Of a stretch of 35,827 bases of DNA, positions 24,613-33,433 are shown piece after piece. How positions within the stretch are numbered: position 1 is the first letter of the stretch; each line of letters opens with the position of its first letter. The notes beneath the pieces were generated by a model that made no database searches, was not told the origin of the DNA, and saw nothing but the letters and a program-made list of their open reading frames with translations. A program made the translations under genes and the position numbers. Source of the stretch: Myxococcales bacterium UBA1203 (GTDB taxonomy: Bacteria; Myxococcota; Myxococcia; Myxococcales; UBA5297); contig DBXV01000020.1 in assembly GCA_002309695.1 (NCBI GenBank), forward strand, positions 1 through 35,827, read 5' to 3'.

Positions 24613-25004
24613 GCGTTTGGCTCCTTAGGTTGGGTCAAAATGACGAACGCCTCCCGTGCCTGCTGCCAGACGCCGGGGGGCGCACGTTTCTGCTGATTCG
24701 GGGAAGTTTTCGTTCCGGAAAAGCGGGTGAGGAAAGCGGCGGGAGGGAGACGCGCGGCCATCTAAAGCGGATGTCCCGCGATGCTGGCTGCCCACCCCCG
24801 TTCGGCCACCCGCGAAAAGCGCGCATCTCCTAGAACCGGAGCGGGCTGTTTTCCAGCGGAAATTCCCTCGGAATTGAGAGTGGGAATGTGGGCGAAAGAT
24901 GGGACAACGTGAGCGAACTGGCAGGCTTGCCGCCTCATCAAAAATGCCTTTTCCCTGCGAAAACTTTCGCGTTTCGGCTTCTGTGGTTCGGGGCGGACAG
25001 GAAA
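24613..25004. other. divergent intergenic region between hydCBA and feoAB
   Basis: Nearly 400 bases without a supportable gene. It must hold the hydCBA promoter, but no clear -35/-10 pair can be named. The right end, up to 25127, carries the iron-box-like repeats described separately. Confidence 0.6.
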
Positions 25005-25018
25005 TTAGCCTTGACTAA
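25005..25018 (+). promoter_or_regulatory. second, weaker DtxR-like half-site pair
   Basis: TTAGCCTTGACTAA is an imperfect palindrome with the TTAG...CTAA ends of DtxR/IdeR boxes and overlaps a TTGACT that could be a -35 element. It lies 31 bases before the better box at 25049-25064. Confidence 0.4.
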
Positions 25019-25048
25019 AAAAAGCACTTGCAAGTTCCGGCAAAAATA

Positions 25049-25064
25049 GTTAGGTGAGGCTAAC
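25049..25064 (+). promoter_or_regulatory. DtxR/IdeR-type iron box upstream of feoA
   Basis: GTTAGGTGAGGCTAAC has perfect GTTAG/CTAAC arms. The stretch TTAGGTGAGGCTAACAAAG matches 15 of 19 positions of the IdeR/DtxR consensus TTAGGTTAGGCTAACCTAA as I know it. Placement directly before feoAB fits repression by an Fe(II)-bound DtxR-family regulator; no regulator gene is in the window. Confidence 0.65.
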
Positions 25065-25127
25065 AAAGAGGCGGACGTGACCGCCTTTTTTCAATTCACC
25101 CCGAAATCAATGGAGCAGCAGAACACC

Positions 25128-25358
25128 ATGACACTGTCAGAACTCGTTCCCGGTCAGTCGGCCAAAATCACCCTCGTCAGCGCATCCCCGGTCATTCGCC
25201 AGCGCATTCTGGACATGGGGCTCATCCCGGGCGTCACGGTCCGCATGGAGCGCAAGGGGCCCATGGGGCATCCCTACTGGATTGGATGTAACGGCACTTC
25301 TCTCGCGCTTCGCCAGGAAGAGGCTCTGGGTGTGGAAGCGGAACTTCTGAAGGACTGA
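25128..25358 (+). CDS. feoA: ferrous iron transport protein A
   Basis: 76 aa from the ATG at 25128 (MTLSELVPGQ). Starts at 25110 (ATG) and 25077 (GTG) are in frame, but only 25128 gives the usual FeoA N-terminus and has GGAG upstream (spacing 12). The small SH3-like FeoA fold is clear: MTLSELVPG, RQRILDMGLIPG, and ALRQEEALGV near the end. Cytosolic partner of the FeoB G-domain. Followed by feoB after 77 bases. Confidence 0.92.
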   Translation: MTLSELVPGQSAKITLVSASPVIRQRILDMGLIPGVTVRMERKGPMGHPYWIGCNGTSLALRQEEALGVEAELLKD

Positions 25359-25435
25359 TTTTCGGGCGGCCGCAGCGGCTTTTCCGAAAATCTGCGCATC
25401 TCAAAACGAATCAGGAAGGTTGGGCATTCAGGCAA

Positions 25436-27742
25436 ATGGATCAGACGGAAGAACAAAAGACGACGTTTCGGGTTGCCCTGGCAGGCAATCCGAACTGCGG
25501 CAAGACGACGCTGTTCAACGCGCTGACGGGCGCTCATCAGCATGTGGGCAACTATCCGGGCGTCACGGTCGAACGCCGCGACGGCTCGTTCAAAATTGAT
25601 GACGCGCGCGAGGCATCGCTGACGGACCTGCCGGGCACCTACAGCCTCTCGTCCTTCTCTCCCGAGGAGAAGGTGGCGCAGGACGAACTCTTAAGCGGCG
25701 AGCACGACGTGGTCATCGTCGTGGCCGACTCCGGCAATCTCCAGCGGCAGCTGGTGGTGATGACTCAGGTCATGCAGATGGGCGCCAACATCGTGCTCTG
25801 TCTGAACATGGCGGATGAAGCGAAGGCTGCTGGGCAGGTGCTGGACCTTCCGCAGATGGAGAAGCTGCTGGGGGTCCCTGTGGTGGAGACGGTGGGGCAC
25901 AAGCGCGAGGGCATTGACGGCCTCAAGGCCGCTGTCGCCAAAGCCATCGATCATCCGGTGAAGAAGCACCGGCTGGTTCTGGGAGAGCGCCTTGAAAAGG
26001 CCATGGCGGAGATCCGGCCGCTGATTCCCGAAGGTTTTGCCCGCGCCGAGGCGGTGGACTGGTTTGCCAGCCGCCTGCTCATCGGCGACCGGGAAACGGT
26101 GGAAAAGCTGAAGGCTGCGCCCAAGGGTGCGGAGGCGCTGGAGAAAATCGCCGCCGTCCGTTCCAGGCTTGAGGCGGAGATCGGCCACGACGCGGGGCTG
26201 GCGGTCACCGAGGGCTATTTCGGCTTTGTGGATGGCCTGCTCAAAGAGGTGATGACGCAGAAGTCCCGGGAAGATGCCCGTGAAATGACGAAGAAAATCG
26301 ACGCCGTTCTGGCCAACCGCGTCGTTGGTCTGCCCATCTTCGCATTGGTCATGTTTCTCATCTTCCAGCTGGCCTTCACGCTGGGCGAGCCGCCCATGGG
26401 GTGGATTGAGGGCGGATTCGGCGCTCTGGGCGAGTGGGTCGGCGGTCACCTCGGTGACGGGCTCCTCAAGTCGCTCATCGTGGACGGCATCATCGGCGGC
26501 GTGGGCGGCGTCATCGTCTTTCTGCCGAACATCCTGCTGCTCTTCCTCGGTTTGGCCTTCCTTGAGGACACCGGCTACCTGGCCCGCTCCGCGTTTCTGC
26601 TCGACCAGGTGATGCACAAGTTCGGTCTCCACGGGAAGAGCTTCATCCCCATGGTCACGGGCTTCGGCTGCTCGGTGCCCGGCATCATGGCCACGCGCAC
26701 GCTGGAAAATGAGAAGGACCGGCTGACGACGATGTTTGTCCTGCCGCTCATGTCCTGCGGCGCGCGGCTTCCCATCTGGATGCTGCTCATCCCCGCATTC
26801 TTTCCGACGAAGAGCGGCGGCCTGATGCTCTTCATCATTTACAGCATCGGCATCGTGGTGGCCCTCTGCCTGGCCCTGCTCCTCAGAAAGACGGTGCTCA
26901 AAGGCGAGGAGAGCCCCTTTGTCATGGAGCTGCCGCCCTATCGGCTGCCCACCCTCCGCGGCATCCTCACCAAGATGCTCGAGCGCGGCTGGATGTATCT
27001 GAAGAAGGCCGGAACCATCATTCTGGCCATCACGATTCTTTTGTGGGTGCTGGCCAAATTCCCCGGCGTCGAGGACGGGAAATACGCGGTCGATGCCTTG
27101 GTGGATTCCGGGAAAATCACCGTGGTTGAGGACCCGCCTGCGGAAGAATCCGCGGATGCCGACAAGGCCAAGGCTGATGAAGGCAAAGACGGCGAGGCCA
27201 AGGTTGCGGCCGCCGCCGCGGACAAGGACAAGAAGGATGAGCCTGCCGAAGAGGCGCCCCCGGTGTCCGAACGGCTGGCCAAGGCCCGCGCCGGCGAGAG
27301 CGTGACGCTCATGCAGTCCGAGCTGGATGCCGTTCATGCCGAAGAAGACCTGGAAGCCTCCTACGTCGCCAAAATCGGCAAGGCCGTCGCGCCCATCTTC
27401 AAACCCATGGATTTCGACTGGAAGATGGTCACCGCGATGATCGGCGCCTTTGCGGCCAAGGAAGTCTTCGTGGCTCAGATGGGCGTCGTGTACTCGATGG
27501 GCGAGGTTGACGAGTCGAGCGAAGGCCTCCGTGCCACGCTGCACAAGAACTACACGCCCCTGACCGGCTTCACTCTGATGGTTTTCCTGCTGATCAGCGC
27601 GCCCTGCATGGCCACCATCGCCGTGACGAAGCGCGAGTCGAACAGCTGGAAGTGGGCTTTGGGCCAGCTTTTTGGCCTCACTGTCCTCGCCTACATCCTG
27701 GCGCTTCTGGTCAACCTGATCGGCAAGGCGCTGGGATTCTGA
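25436..27742 (+). CDS. feoB: ferrous iron transporter B
   Basis: 768 aa. GTP-dependent Fe(II) importer of the inner membrane. N-terminal G-domain: G1 GNPNCGKT (17-24), G2 in PGVTVERRDG, G3 DLPG (64-67), G4 NMAD (124-127); helical GDI domain to about 280; then the membrane part with the two Gate regions (GFGCSVPGIMATRTL, MSCGARLPIW). Between two late membrane segments (about residues 555-630) there is a low-complexity stretch rich in Ala, Lys, Asp and Glu, longer and more charged than I expect in this loop. The ATG at 25436 gives the standard distance to G1; the Shine-Dalgarno is weak, so coupling to feoA is likely. Confidence 0.96.
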   Translation: MDQTEEQKTTFRVALAGNPNCGKTTLFNALTGAHQHVGNYPGVTVERRDGSFKIDDAREASLTDLPGTYSLSSFSPEEKVAQDELLSGEHDVVIVVADSGNLQRQLVVMTQVMQMGANIVLCLNMADEAKAAGQVLDLPQMEKLLGVPVVETVGHKREGIDGLKAAVAKAIDHPVKKHRLVLGERLEKAMAEIRPLIPEGFARAEAVDWFASRLLIGDRETVEKLKAAPKGAEALEKIAAVRSRLEAEIGHDAGLAVTEGYFGFVDGLLKEVMTQKSREDAREMTKKIDAVLANRVVGLPIFALVMFLIFQLAFTLGEPPMGWIEGGFGALGEWVGGHLGDGLLKSLIVDGIIGGVGGVIVFLPNILLLFLGLAFLEDTGYLARSAFLLDQVMHKFGLHGKSFIPMVTGFGCSVPGIMATRTLENEKDRLTTMFVLPLMSCGARLPIWMLLIPAFFPTKSGGLMLFIIYSIGIVVALCLALLLRKTVLKGEESPFVMELPPYRLPTLRGILTKMLERGWMYLKKAGTIILAITILLWVLAKFPGVEDGKYAVDALVDSGKITVVEDPPAEESADADKAKADEGKDGEAKVAAAAADKDKKDEPAEEAPPVSERLAKARAGESVTLMQSELDAVHAEEDLEASYVAKIGKAVAPIFKPMDFDWKMVTAMIGAFAAKEVFVAQMGVVYSMGEVDESSEGLRATLHKNYTPLTGFTLMVFLLISAPCMATIAVTKRESNSWKWALGQLFGLTVLAYILALLVNLIGKALGF

Positions 27743-28161
27743 GGACTGACTGATTTCCGGGCGGACGTGCTCCCGGCGGAAGGGCCTTTCGGGAGCGGCG
27801 TATTGGGCAGCGCCGCTCCCGTCAGGTCTGACGTGGTGATGACTCGATGGCGAAGGTCTCCCGGAAGTCTTTTCCCTTTTTGATTTCGCCTTTCAGCGAT
27901 TCGCGGATGCCGCAGCAGCGGGCGCCTTTTCGGCTTCGTCAGACGGGCCCAGGGACCCAGCCTGCGGCGGGACTCTGCGATGGATGAAGGCGGGCAATGA
28001 GACGGGACGGCGTTCGGAGGATGGTCCTTCGGAGCTGCCTCGCTTCACCAGTGCACAGCCATGAAGGCGCTGTGTCTTCCGAACGGTGAAGTTCGGAAAT
28101 GCGTCTTCCCGGCGGCTGTGCCCAAAGCCTCCGCAAACCAGGAGGCAGGAGAAGCAGCACA
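27743..28161. other. intergenic region after feoB with a strong hairpin
   Basis: No gene seen. GGGAGCGGCG at 27791-27800 pairs with CGCCGCTCCC at 27811-27820 but no T run follows, so it may be a processing or attenuating structure between feoB and the next gene rather than a classical terminator. Confidence 0.5.
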
Positions 28162-29094
28162 ATGGAAAACGTCATCGTGACGGTTGTTGTTCTCGCCGCG
28201 GCCATCTTTTTCGGCTGGTCGCTGTTCAGAAAAATCAAAGCCTTCAACAGAGCCTCCAAGCCCGGCGCGTCTCTCTGCGACTGCTGCGGCGGCTGCAAGG
28301 GCGGAACCTGTGCCTCGAAGCGCATGGGCGAAAAGCTGGCAGGGATGGCGGACAGGAAGGCAGGGAAGAAACAGCTGGCGGTCGCAGTCACCGCGGCCAT
28401 GGCCATGTCGCTGATGGTTCCCTCTGCCTTCGCCGCGGACACCACTGAGGCCTACGGCGCGGGTGAAATCAGCTTTGAGGCGCATCAGAGCTTCGAGGGC
28501 TTCCGCGACGGGCTGAGAGGCCTGGGCGTCGGCCACGAATCCCTCATCGGCCTGGGCATTCACAAATACCTGTCCGCGCAGGTCGGCTTTTCTTTCGGTG
28601 CCAACGGCTATCTGGGCAACGTGGAAACCGGCTTCAATTTCACGTTGCTCTCCACCGTCGTTGACACGGACAAGTTCGACCTGGACCTGTGGCTGTCCGT
28701 CGATGGCGGCATCACCCCGGGCCTCGAGCTCAACTTCGACTTTCTGGAGAACCTGGGCATTTACGTGAGGGCAGAGGTTCCGCTGGCGGGCGTCATCAAG
28801 GGCCTCACCAAAGAGGGCGAGGATGACTGGGAGACCAGCGTCGGCCTCAGCATTGTCCCCGGCATCGTCTGGACCGTGCAGGAAGGCCATCAGCTGCTGC
28901 TGGAGGGCAGTTTTGACCTCCTGTGGAGCGACGCAGCGGACGCTTCCGGCAGGCTGGAGCTGTGGAGCGTGGCACTGGGCTACAACTTCATGATCACCGA
29001 GAAGATTGAGATTGTGACCGAGGTGAAGACCTTCCATCCGAATGGCGGCGATCAGGAGTTCGGCATCGGCTTCGGCGTCATCGCCTCCCTCTGA
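28162..29094 (+). CDS. fusion of a FeoB-associated Cys-rich membrane protein with an exported (probably outer-membrane) domain
   Basis: 310 aa from the ATG at 28162 (GGAGAAG upstream). Residues 1-55 match the small FeoB-associated Cys-rich membrane protein: one membrane helix, a basic stretch, then CDCCGGCKGGTC. Without a stop the frame runs into a second basic/hydrophobic segment (about 69-91) ending in PSAFA, a standard Sec cleavage site, then a 220-residue exported domain of alternating hydrophobic strands (AQVGFSFGANGYLG, FDLDLWLSVDGG, ELWSVALGYNFM) closing with GIGFGVIASL, which suggests a small beta-barrel. An internal ATG at 28345 could start the exported part alone. Either a true fusion or two overlapping products in one frame. 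Confidence 0.75.
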   Translation: MENVIVTVVVLAAAIFFGWSLFRKIKAFNRASKPGASLCDCCGGCKGGTCASKRMGEKLAGMADRKAGKKQLAVAVTAAMAMSLMVPSAFAADTTEAYGAGEISFEAHQSFEGFRDGLRGLGVGHESLIGLGIHKYLSAQVGFSFGANGYLGNVETGFNFTLLSTVVDTDKFDLDLWLSVDGGITPGLELNFDFLENLGIYVRAEVPLAGVIKGLTKEGEDDWETSVGLSIVPGIVWTVQEGHQLLLEGSFDLLWSDAADASGRLELWSVALGYNFMITEKIEIVTEVKTFHPNGGDQEFGIGFGVIASL

Positions 29095-29155
29095 CGGGCC
29101 ATCCTCAAGGTCTGAAAAGTCTTAAGAGCCGCGCTCCTCCGATGCGGCTGACGGG

Positions 29156-29190
29156 TCCCGGTCCTTCCGCTGTGAAGGACCGGGATTTTT
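29156..29190 (+). terminator. Rho-independent terminator
   Basis: TCCCGGTCCTTC at 29156-29167 pairs perfectly with 29174-29185, followed by TTTTT. It ends the feo-region transcript. Confidence 0.92.
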
Positions 29191-29371
29191 CGTTTCAGGG
29201 ACAGCACTTTCCGGCCGGATTTTTTTTGGAACACCTCTGAAAACGGCGCCCTCTGGCCCCCTTTCATCGGCCGTCCCTTCGCGTAAAAGGCGCCGCTTTT
29301 TTGGCCGGGCCGGCGCTGGGGGGCCTCGCCGGCGGACGACGTTTTTGGACGAGCGGACACAAGGGTGAACC

Positions 29372-30736
29372 ATGCGCGTGAGTGAGCTTTTTCTGCCGGA
29401 AGTCAGGGACGCACTGAAGACGGACCCGGTGGCGATTCGGGAGCTGGTTGAGGAGATTCATCCGGCGGACACGGCGGAGATTTTTCTGGGGCTGTCCGAA
29501 GAAGAGCAGCTCATCTTCCTCAAGGCGCTTCCGCTGACGCCGCAGGTGGAAATTCTGGAGGAGCTGGACGACGACCTCCGGGCCGACTTGGTGGAGAAAC
29601 TCGCGCCGGAGATGGCCGTGAAGCTGGTGGCCGAGATGAGCGCCGACGAGCGGGCAGACCTCTTTCACGAGCTGCCCGCGCAGCTGGCCGCGAAAATTCT
29701 GGGCAAGCTCTCCAAGGACGACGCGCGCGACCTGCGCTCTCTGCTGGCCTGGCCTGAGGGTACCGCCGGCGCCCTGATGACCACCGATTACGTGGAGCTT
29801 GAGGCCGAGATGAGCGTGGCCGAGGCCATCGAGCGCATCCGCGAGGTCGCCGAGGACGTGGAGACCATTTACTACGCCTACGCCGTCTCGCCCGAGGGCT
29901 CTCTGCGCGGCGTCGTCTCTCTGCGCGCTCTGGTTCTCTCCAAGCCCGACAAGAGCATCGCCGACCTGATGGACACGGAGCATCTGGTGACGGTCCACGG
30001 CGGGGCAGACCAGTCGGAGGTCACTCAGGCCATCGCCAAGTACGACCTTCTGGCCGTGCCCGTGGTCGATGACGCCGGGCGCCTGCTCGGCATCATCACC
30101 GTCGATGACACGATTGATGCCGCCGAAGAGGACAACACCGAGGAAGTGCAGCGGATGTCGGGCGTCGCGCCCCTCGAGGATTCCTACCTCAAGGCCGGCT
30201 TCTTCCAGATGATTCGCTCGCGCGGCATCTGCCTCGTCCTGCTCTTTCTGGGCGAGATGCTCACCGGCAACGTGATGAGCCAGTTTGAGGAAACGCTCCA
30301 GAGCGTGATTGCCCTCGTGTTCTTCATGCCGCTCATCATCTCGGCGGGCGGAAACACGGGCAGTCAGTCGGCGGGGCTTCTCATCCGCGCCCTCGCGCTG
30401 GGCGAAGTCGTCCCCAAGGACACGCTCGCTGTGGCGGGGCGCGAAGTCGCGAGCGGCATTGTCCTCGGCGTCATTCTGGCCGCCATCGGCGCCGTCCGCG
30501 TCCTCTTCTGGCCCGATTTGAACGGCCAGGTCGCGCTGGTGGTGGGCCTCTCGCTCATCTGCGTCGTTGTCTTCGCCGCGCTCATGGGCGGGCTCATGCC
30601 GATTGCCGTCAAAAAGGTCGGCTTTGACCCCGCTGTGGCCTCCACGCCGCTCGTCGCCACGCTCGTCGATATTGTCGGGCTCCTCCTCTACTGCCTCATC
30701 GCCCAGGCGATTCTGAGCGGCGGAGGGGCTTCCTGA
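29372..30736 (+). CDS. mgtE: magnesium transporter MgtE
   Basis: 454 aa, normal for the family. N-domain of helical repeats (about 5-130) with HPADTAEIFLGL; tandem CBS domains (about 131-255) that sense cytosolic Mg2+; a connecting helix; then five membrane segments with the signature SAGGNTGSQSA near 323-333 and PLVATLVDI near the C-terminus. AAGGGTG six bases before the ATG supports the start. A homodimeric Mg2+ channel of the inner membrane; single gene, convergent with the ferrochelatase-like gene. Confidence 0.96.
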   Translation: MRVSELFLPEVRDALKTDPVAIRELVEEIHPADTAEIFLGLSEEEQLIFLKALPLTPQVEILEELDDDLRADLVEKLAPEMAVKLVAEMSADERADLFHELPAQLAAKILGKLSKDDARDLRSLLAWPEGTAGALMTTDYVELEAEMSVAEAIERIREVAEDVETIYYAYAVSPEGSLRGVVSLRALVLSKPDKSIADLMDTEHLVTVHGGADQSEVTQAIAKYDLLAVPVVDDAGRLLGIITVDDTIDAAEEDNTEEVQRMSGVAPLEDSYLKAGFFQMIRSRGICLVLLFLGEMLTGNVMSQFEETLQSVIALVFFMPLIISAGGNTGSQSAGLLIRALALGEVVPKDTLAVAGREVASGIVLGVILAAIGAVRVLFWPDLNGQVALVVGLSLICVVVFAALMGGLMPIAVKKVGFDPAVASTPLVATLVDIVGLLLYCLIAQAILSGGGAS

Positions 30737-30759
30737 CGGCGGAATTTCACGGCGGGGCG

Positions 30760-31968
30760 TCAGACAGAAGCGGACTTGCTCACAAAGACGGACGCTTCGC
30801 GAAATTCCACGGAGCGGCGCAGCTGTTCCAGAACCGCCTCTTTGAGGATGCGGACGAAGTCGTCCCTGCCGAAGGGCAGCGGTGCGAAGACACAGTTTTC
30901 AAACCCGCGCTTGGCCGCCAGAGCTTTGACCGGTTCGCCAAATTCACTTCGGAACGAGAGGTCTTCCACCAAGCCGGTGAGGGGGATGCTGACCAGAGGC
31001 GCTTTGTCCTTGCCCAGCCTGTCGAGGAGCTCTTCGTAGTTGGGCCACAGCGGCGCGAGCGGCTCCATGCTGTCGAGATAGACGACCTTGCAGCGATTGG
31101 TGAGACCCGCGCGCTGGAGCGCCTGCGTGGCCAGTGAGCGGGCGTCATCTCCCGCCGGGTCCCGTTTGGCATCCACGGGAAGCGCGCGGAGCGTGAGAAG
31201 AATCAGCGCGGTGCTGCGCCTGGGTTCCGGCAGCAGATTCAGCGCGTCCTGCATCACGCTTCCCAGGGCCTCGGCTGCATTTTCAGCTTTCAGCCAGTTG
31301 TCGATGAAGACAGCGGGCGGCGTGTCGGGGTGCGTCCCGGCCTCGGCCAGCAGAATTTCCTGAGCGGAGCGGGCGAGGATGGTCGTGAAGGGCCTGCACC
31401 AGAGTGCGGTGATCTGCGTGAAGCCCTGGCTGCGGATGTTTTCCAGAACGCCGGGAATCGATGTTTTCGGCGCGCCGAAGAGGAATGCCGTGAACGGTTC
31501 AAAGCGGGGCAGGCCGTCTTCGGCGTTGAGGCTGGCGCAGAGCGTTTCCGCAAAGTTTTGGAGGCGCGAGCCTGTCGTCTCGGCGGCGCCGGCGTTCATG
31601 GCCAGAGCCTTGTTCATGCGCGATTCGGCTCCCGGGCGGAGAAGCCTGCGGAAGAGTCCGCGGCCAAAAGACCCCAGCGGCGAGTCGAAGACGCGGTGGT
31701 CCGCGAAGACGCGCCTGAGGAAATCTTTGGTCTCGCCCGCGCTTTCCGGTTCGCCGATGTCGATGAGGAGGAGCGCCGTCTTGTCTGCCAGCTCCTGCGA
31801 ACTGGGCATTTCGTCTGCGGCCGCGTTTTTGGGCGGCTTCTCGGACTTGACGCCCATCGGCGGAGGCGGGGGCACGTCGGTTCGGAGGGCCAGGCCGCTG
31901 CTTTCGGCCGCGCTTTCAGCAGATGGAACGGAAGCGTCGGTCTGTGCGGTGCTCTCTGATTCGGCCAT
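30760..31968 (-). CDS. ferrochelatase-like protein lacking the catalytic His
   Basis: 402 aa from the ATG at 31968 (GGAG eight bases upstream). After a 60-residue Ser/Ala/Pro-rich head, residues 64-100 match the ferrochelatase start (TALLLIDIGEPESAGETKDF, then VFADHRVFDSP). The later core is diverged: the family's SxHGLP motif reads LTLRALP, placing Arg261 where the metal-binding His should be, and the Glu-rich FVSDHLETL segment reads LVEDLSFRSEF. It is therefore unlikely to insert iron into porphyrin; it may bind a tetrapyrrole or metal in another role. No other heme gene is nearby. Confidence is high for homology, low for function. Confidence 0.65.
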   Translation of the reverse strand: MAESESTAQTDASVPSAESAAESSGLALRTDVPPPPPMGVKSEKPPKNAAADEMPSSQELADKTALLLIDIGEPESAGETKDFLRRVFADHRVFDSPLGSFGRGLFRRLLRPGAESRMNKALAMNAGAAETTGSRLQNFAETLCASLNAEDGLPRFEPFTAFLFGAPKTSIPGVLENIRSQGFTQITALWCRPFTTILARSAQEILLAEAGTHPDTPPAVFIDNWLKAENAAEALGSVMQDALNLLPEPRRSTALILLTLRALPVDAKRDPAGDDARSLATQALQRAGLTNRCKVVYLDSMEPLAPLWPNYEELLDRLGKDKAPLVSIPLTGLVEDLSFRSEFGEPVKALAAKRGFENCVFAPLPFGRDDFVRILKEAVLEQLRRSVEFREASVFVSKSASV

Positions 31969-32217
31969 TTTTTCACTCCTGTGGGGATGGGGGCTGCGGC
32001 GAGGCTTCGGCTTCATGCCGTCTGCCTCAGGGGAAAAGCGCGCGCCGGCGAAACAGCTGTCTTCCTTCAGGAACGGCAGGCGCTCAGCGCTCTTGCGGCG
32101 AAAGGGCTTTTTCCGGCTCCCCAAGGCGGCAGCGGCGGCCTAGAAGCCACCGCCCGTTCAGGACGTCAACGGGACGACGCATCTCTCAAGGGGAAGAACG
32201 CGAAGGAGCCGCAAGCC

Positions 32218-32577
32218 ATGAAACCCAATGCCGCAGAGGACGAGTATTTCGCGAGGGAACAGGCCCGGAAGCGCGAGAAAATGGCGCGCGAAGAAGCGGA
32301 GCGCAGGGCGCGCGAGGAGGCGGAGGCGCTCAAAAAGCTGCACTGGATGCACTGTCCCAAATGCGGCCGCGATCTGGAGCGGGTGACGACGCCGCTCAAA
32401 GGCTTTCAGGTGGACCGCTGCCCTTCGTGCCACGGCATCTGGTTCGACAAGGGCGAGGTGGAAATCCTCAAGAAGGTCATCGAGGGTCCCAAGGGCATGG
32501 CGGAGTCGGTGTTTGCCCTGTTCCGCTCCAAAAAGAAGGCTGCGCCGACTGGCGGCACTTCGGGCGGAAAGAAGTAA
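32218..32577 (+). CDS. zinc-ribbon (zf-TFIIB family) protein
   Basis: 119 aa. A charged, probably coiled helix of Arg/Glu/Ala (about 8-42) leads into a zinc ribbon with CPKCG (46-50) and CPSCHGIWFDKGE (69-81), the signature of the bacterial TFIIB-type zinc-ribbon family (PF13453). Lys/Gly-rich tail. AAGGAG lies eleven bases before the ATG at 32218. Cytosolic; function unknown. Divergent from the ferrochelatase-like gene with about 250 bases between, and convergent with the ThiF-like gene. Confidence 0.85.
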   Translation: MKPNAAEDEYFAREQARKREKMAREEAERRAREEAEALKKLHWMHCPKCGRDLERVTTPLKGFQVDRCPSCHGIWFDKGEVEILKKVIEGPKGMAESVFALFRSKKKAAPTGGTSGGKK

Positions 32578-32598
32578 GGCCGCCGCGGGGCAAAAATT

Positions 32599-33384
32599 TC
32601 AGTCCGCCGGAGCCGCGCTCCTCACTGCGCACGGGCAGCCCGCCTGTGACTCCTGCGTCAGTGCGAACTTCTGCAGGCCGGGGCGCCAGACATCGAAGGC
32701 GATGAGTTCCCTCGCCATGCCGCCGCCGGTGAGAAAGCGGATGGCGAGAGAGGCCTGGAGCGAGGCCGCTGTCAGGACGGCGGGGGCGAAGAGTCCTGAC
32801 TGGCGCCAGACGGGCGGCGCGTCTGCCGGAGGCGGCTCCCCGAAATGGCACCGCAGGCAGGGAGAGCCCGCGGGCAGGGTGACGACGGTTCCGCCGGTGC
32901 CGGCGACGCCGCCGTAAATCCAGCCAATGCCCGCCTGACGGCAGGCGCGGTCGATGTTGAGGCGCGTTCCCACATTGTCCGTGGCATCCAGCACGATGGA
33001 TGCGCCTTCGATGAGCGAGGGCAGGTTTTCCGGCCCGGCTTTGACGGTGCGGACCTCAATGCTGCACGCGCTGTTCATCCGGCGCAGGGCTGCTGCCGCC
33101 GCCTCTGTCTTGAAGCGCCTTTCAGCCGCGTCCTCTTCGGTGAAGAGAATCTGCCGGTGCAGGTTGTTGAGCTCGACCACGTCGAAGTCGATGAGCCGCA
33201 CGGCGCCGATGCCTGCCCGGACGAGAATCTGCGACTGGGCGCATCCCAGAGCGCCGCTGCCGATGATGACGGCCTTCGAGCGCCCCAGCGCCCTCTGGCC
33301 GGCCTCGCCCATCTCTTTCAGGGCCATCTGCTTGAAATACCGGGCGCTGATGTCCCGGACGTCAATCGGTATTCCTTCGGTCAT
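32599..33384 (-). CDS. ThiF/MoeB/HesA-family E1-like adenylyltransferase
   Basis: 261 aa from the ATG at 33384 (GGGAGG eight bases upstream). Rossmann-type ATP-binding fold with GSGALGC (42-48) and the family signature DFDVVELNNLHRQ (66-78), the conserved DATDN (133-137), and zinc-binding pairs CLRC (176-179) and CPC (250-252). These enzymes adenylate the C-terminal Gly-Gly of a ubiquitin-like sulfur carrier (ThiS or MoaD). No carrier, thiazole or molybdopterin gene is adjacent. The Cys seen in E. coli ThiF shortly after the first zinc pair is not evident (residues 180-200 have none), so thioester or persulfide transfer may not occur. Confidence 0.85.
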   Translation of the reverse strand: MTEGIPIDVRDISARYFKQMALKEMGEAGQRALGRSKAVIIGSGALGCAQSQILVRAGIGAVRLIDFDVVELNNLHRQILFTEEDAAERRFKTEAAAAALRRMNSACSIEVRTVKAGPENLPSLIEGASIVLDATDNVGTRLNIDRACRQAGIGWIYGGVAGTGGTVVTLPAGSPCLRCHFGEPPPADAPPVWRQSGLFAPAVLTAASLQASLAIRFLTGGGMARELIAFDVWRPGLQKFALTQESQAGCPCAVRSAAPAD

Positions 33385-33433
33385 GTCTGTGCCTCCCTGA
33401 CAGCGCGGCGGCATCGGCCGTTCTCTGACCGAA

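Noticed and set aside
25691..27544. A 617-codon minus-strand frame opposite feoB
   Set aside because: Antisense shadow; His/Gln/Asp-rich and without any domain.
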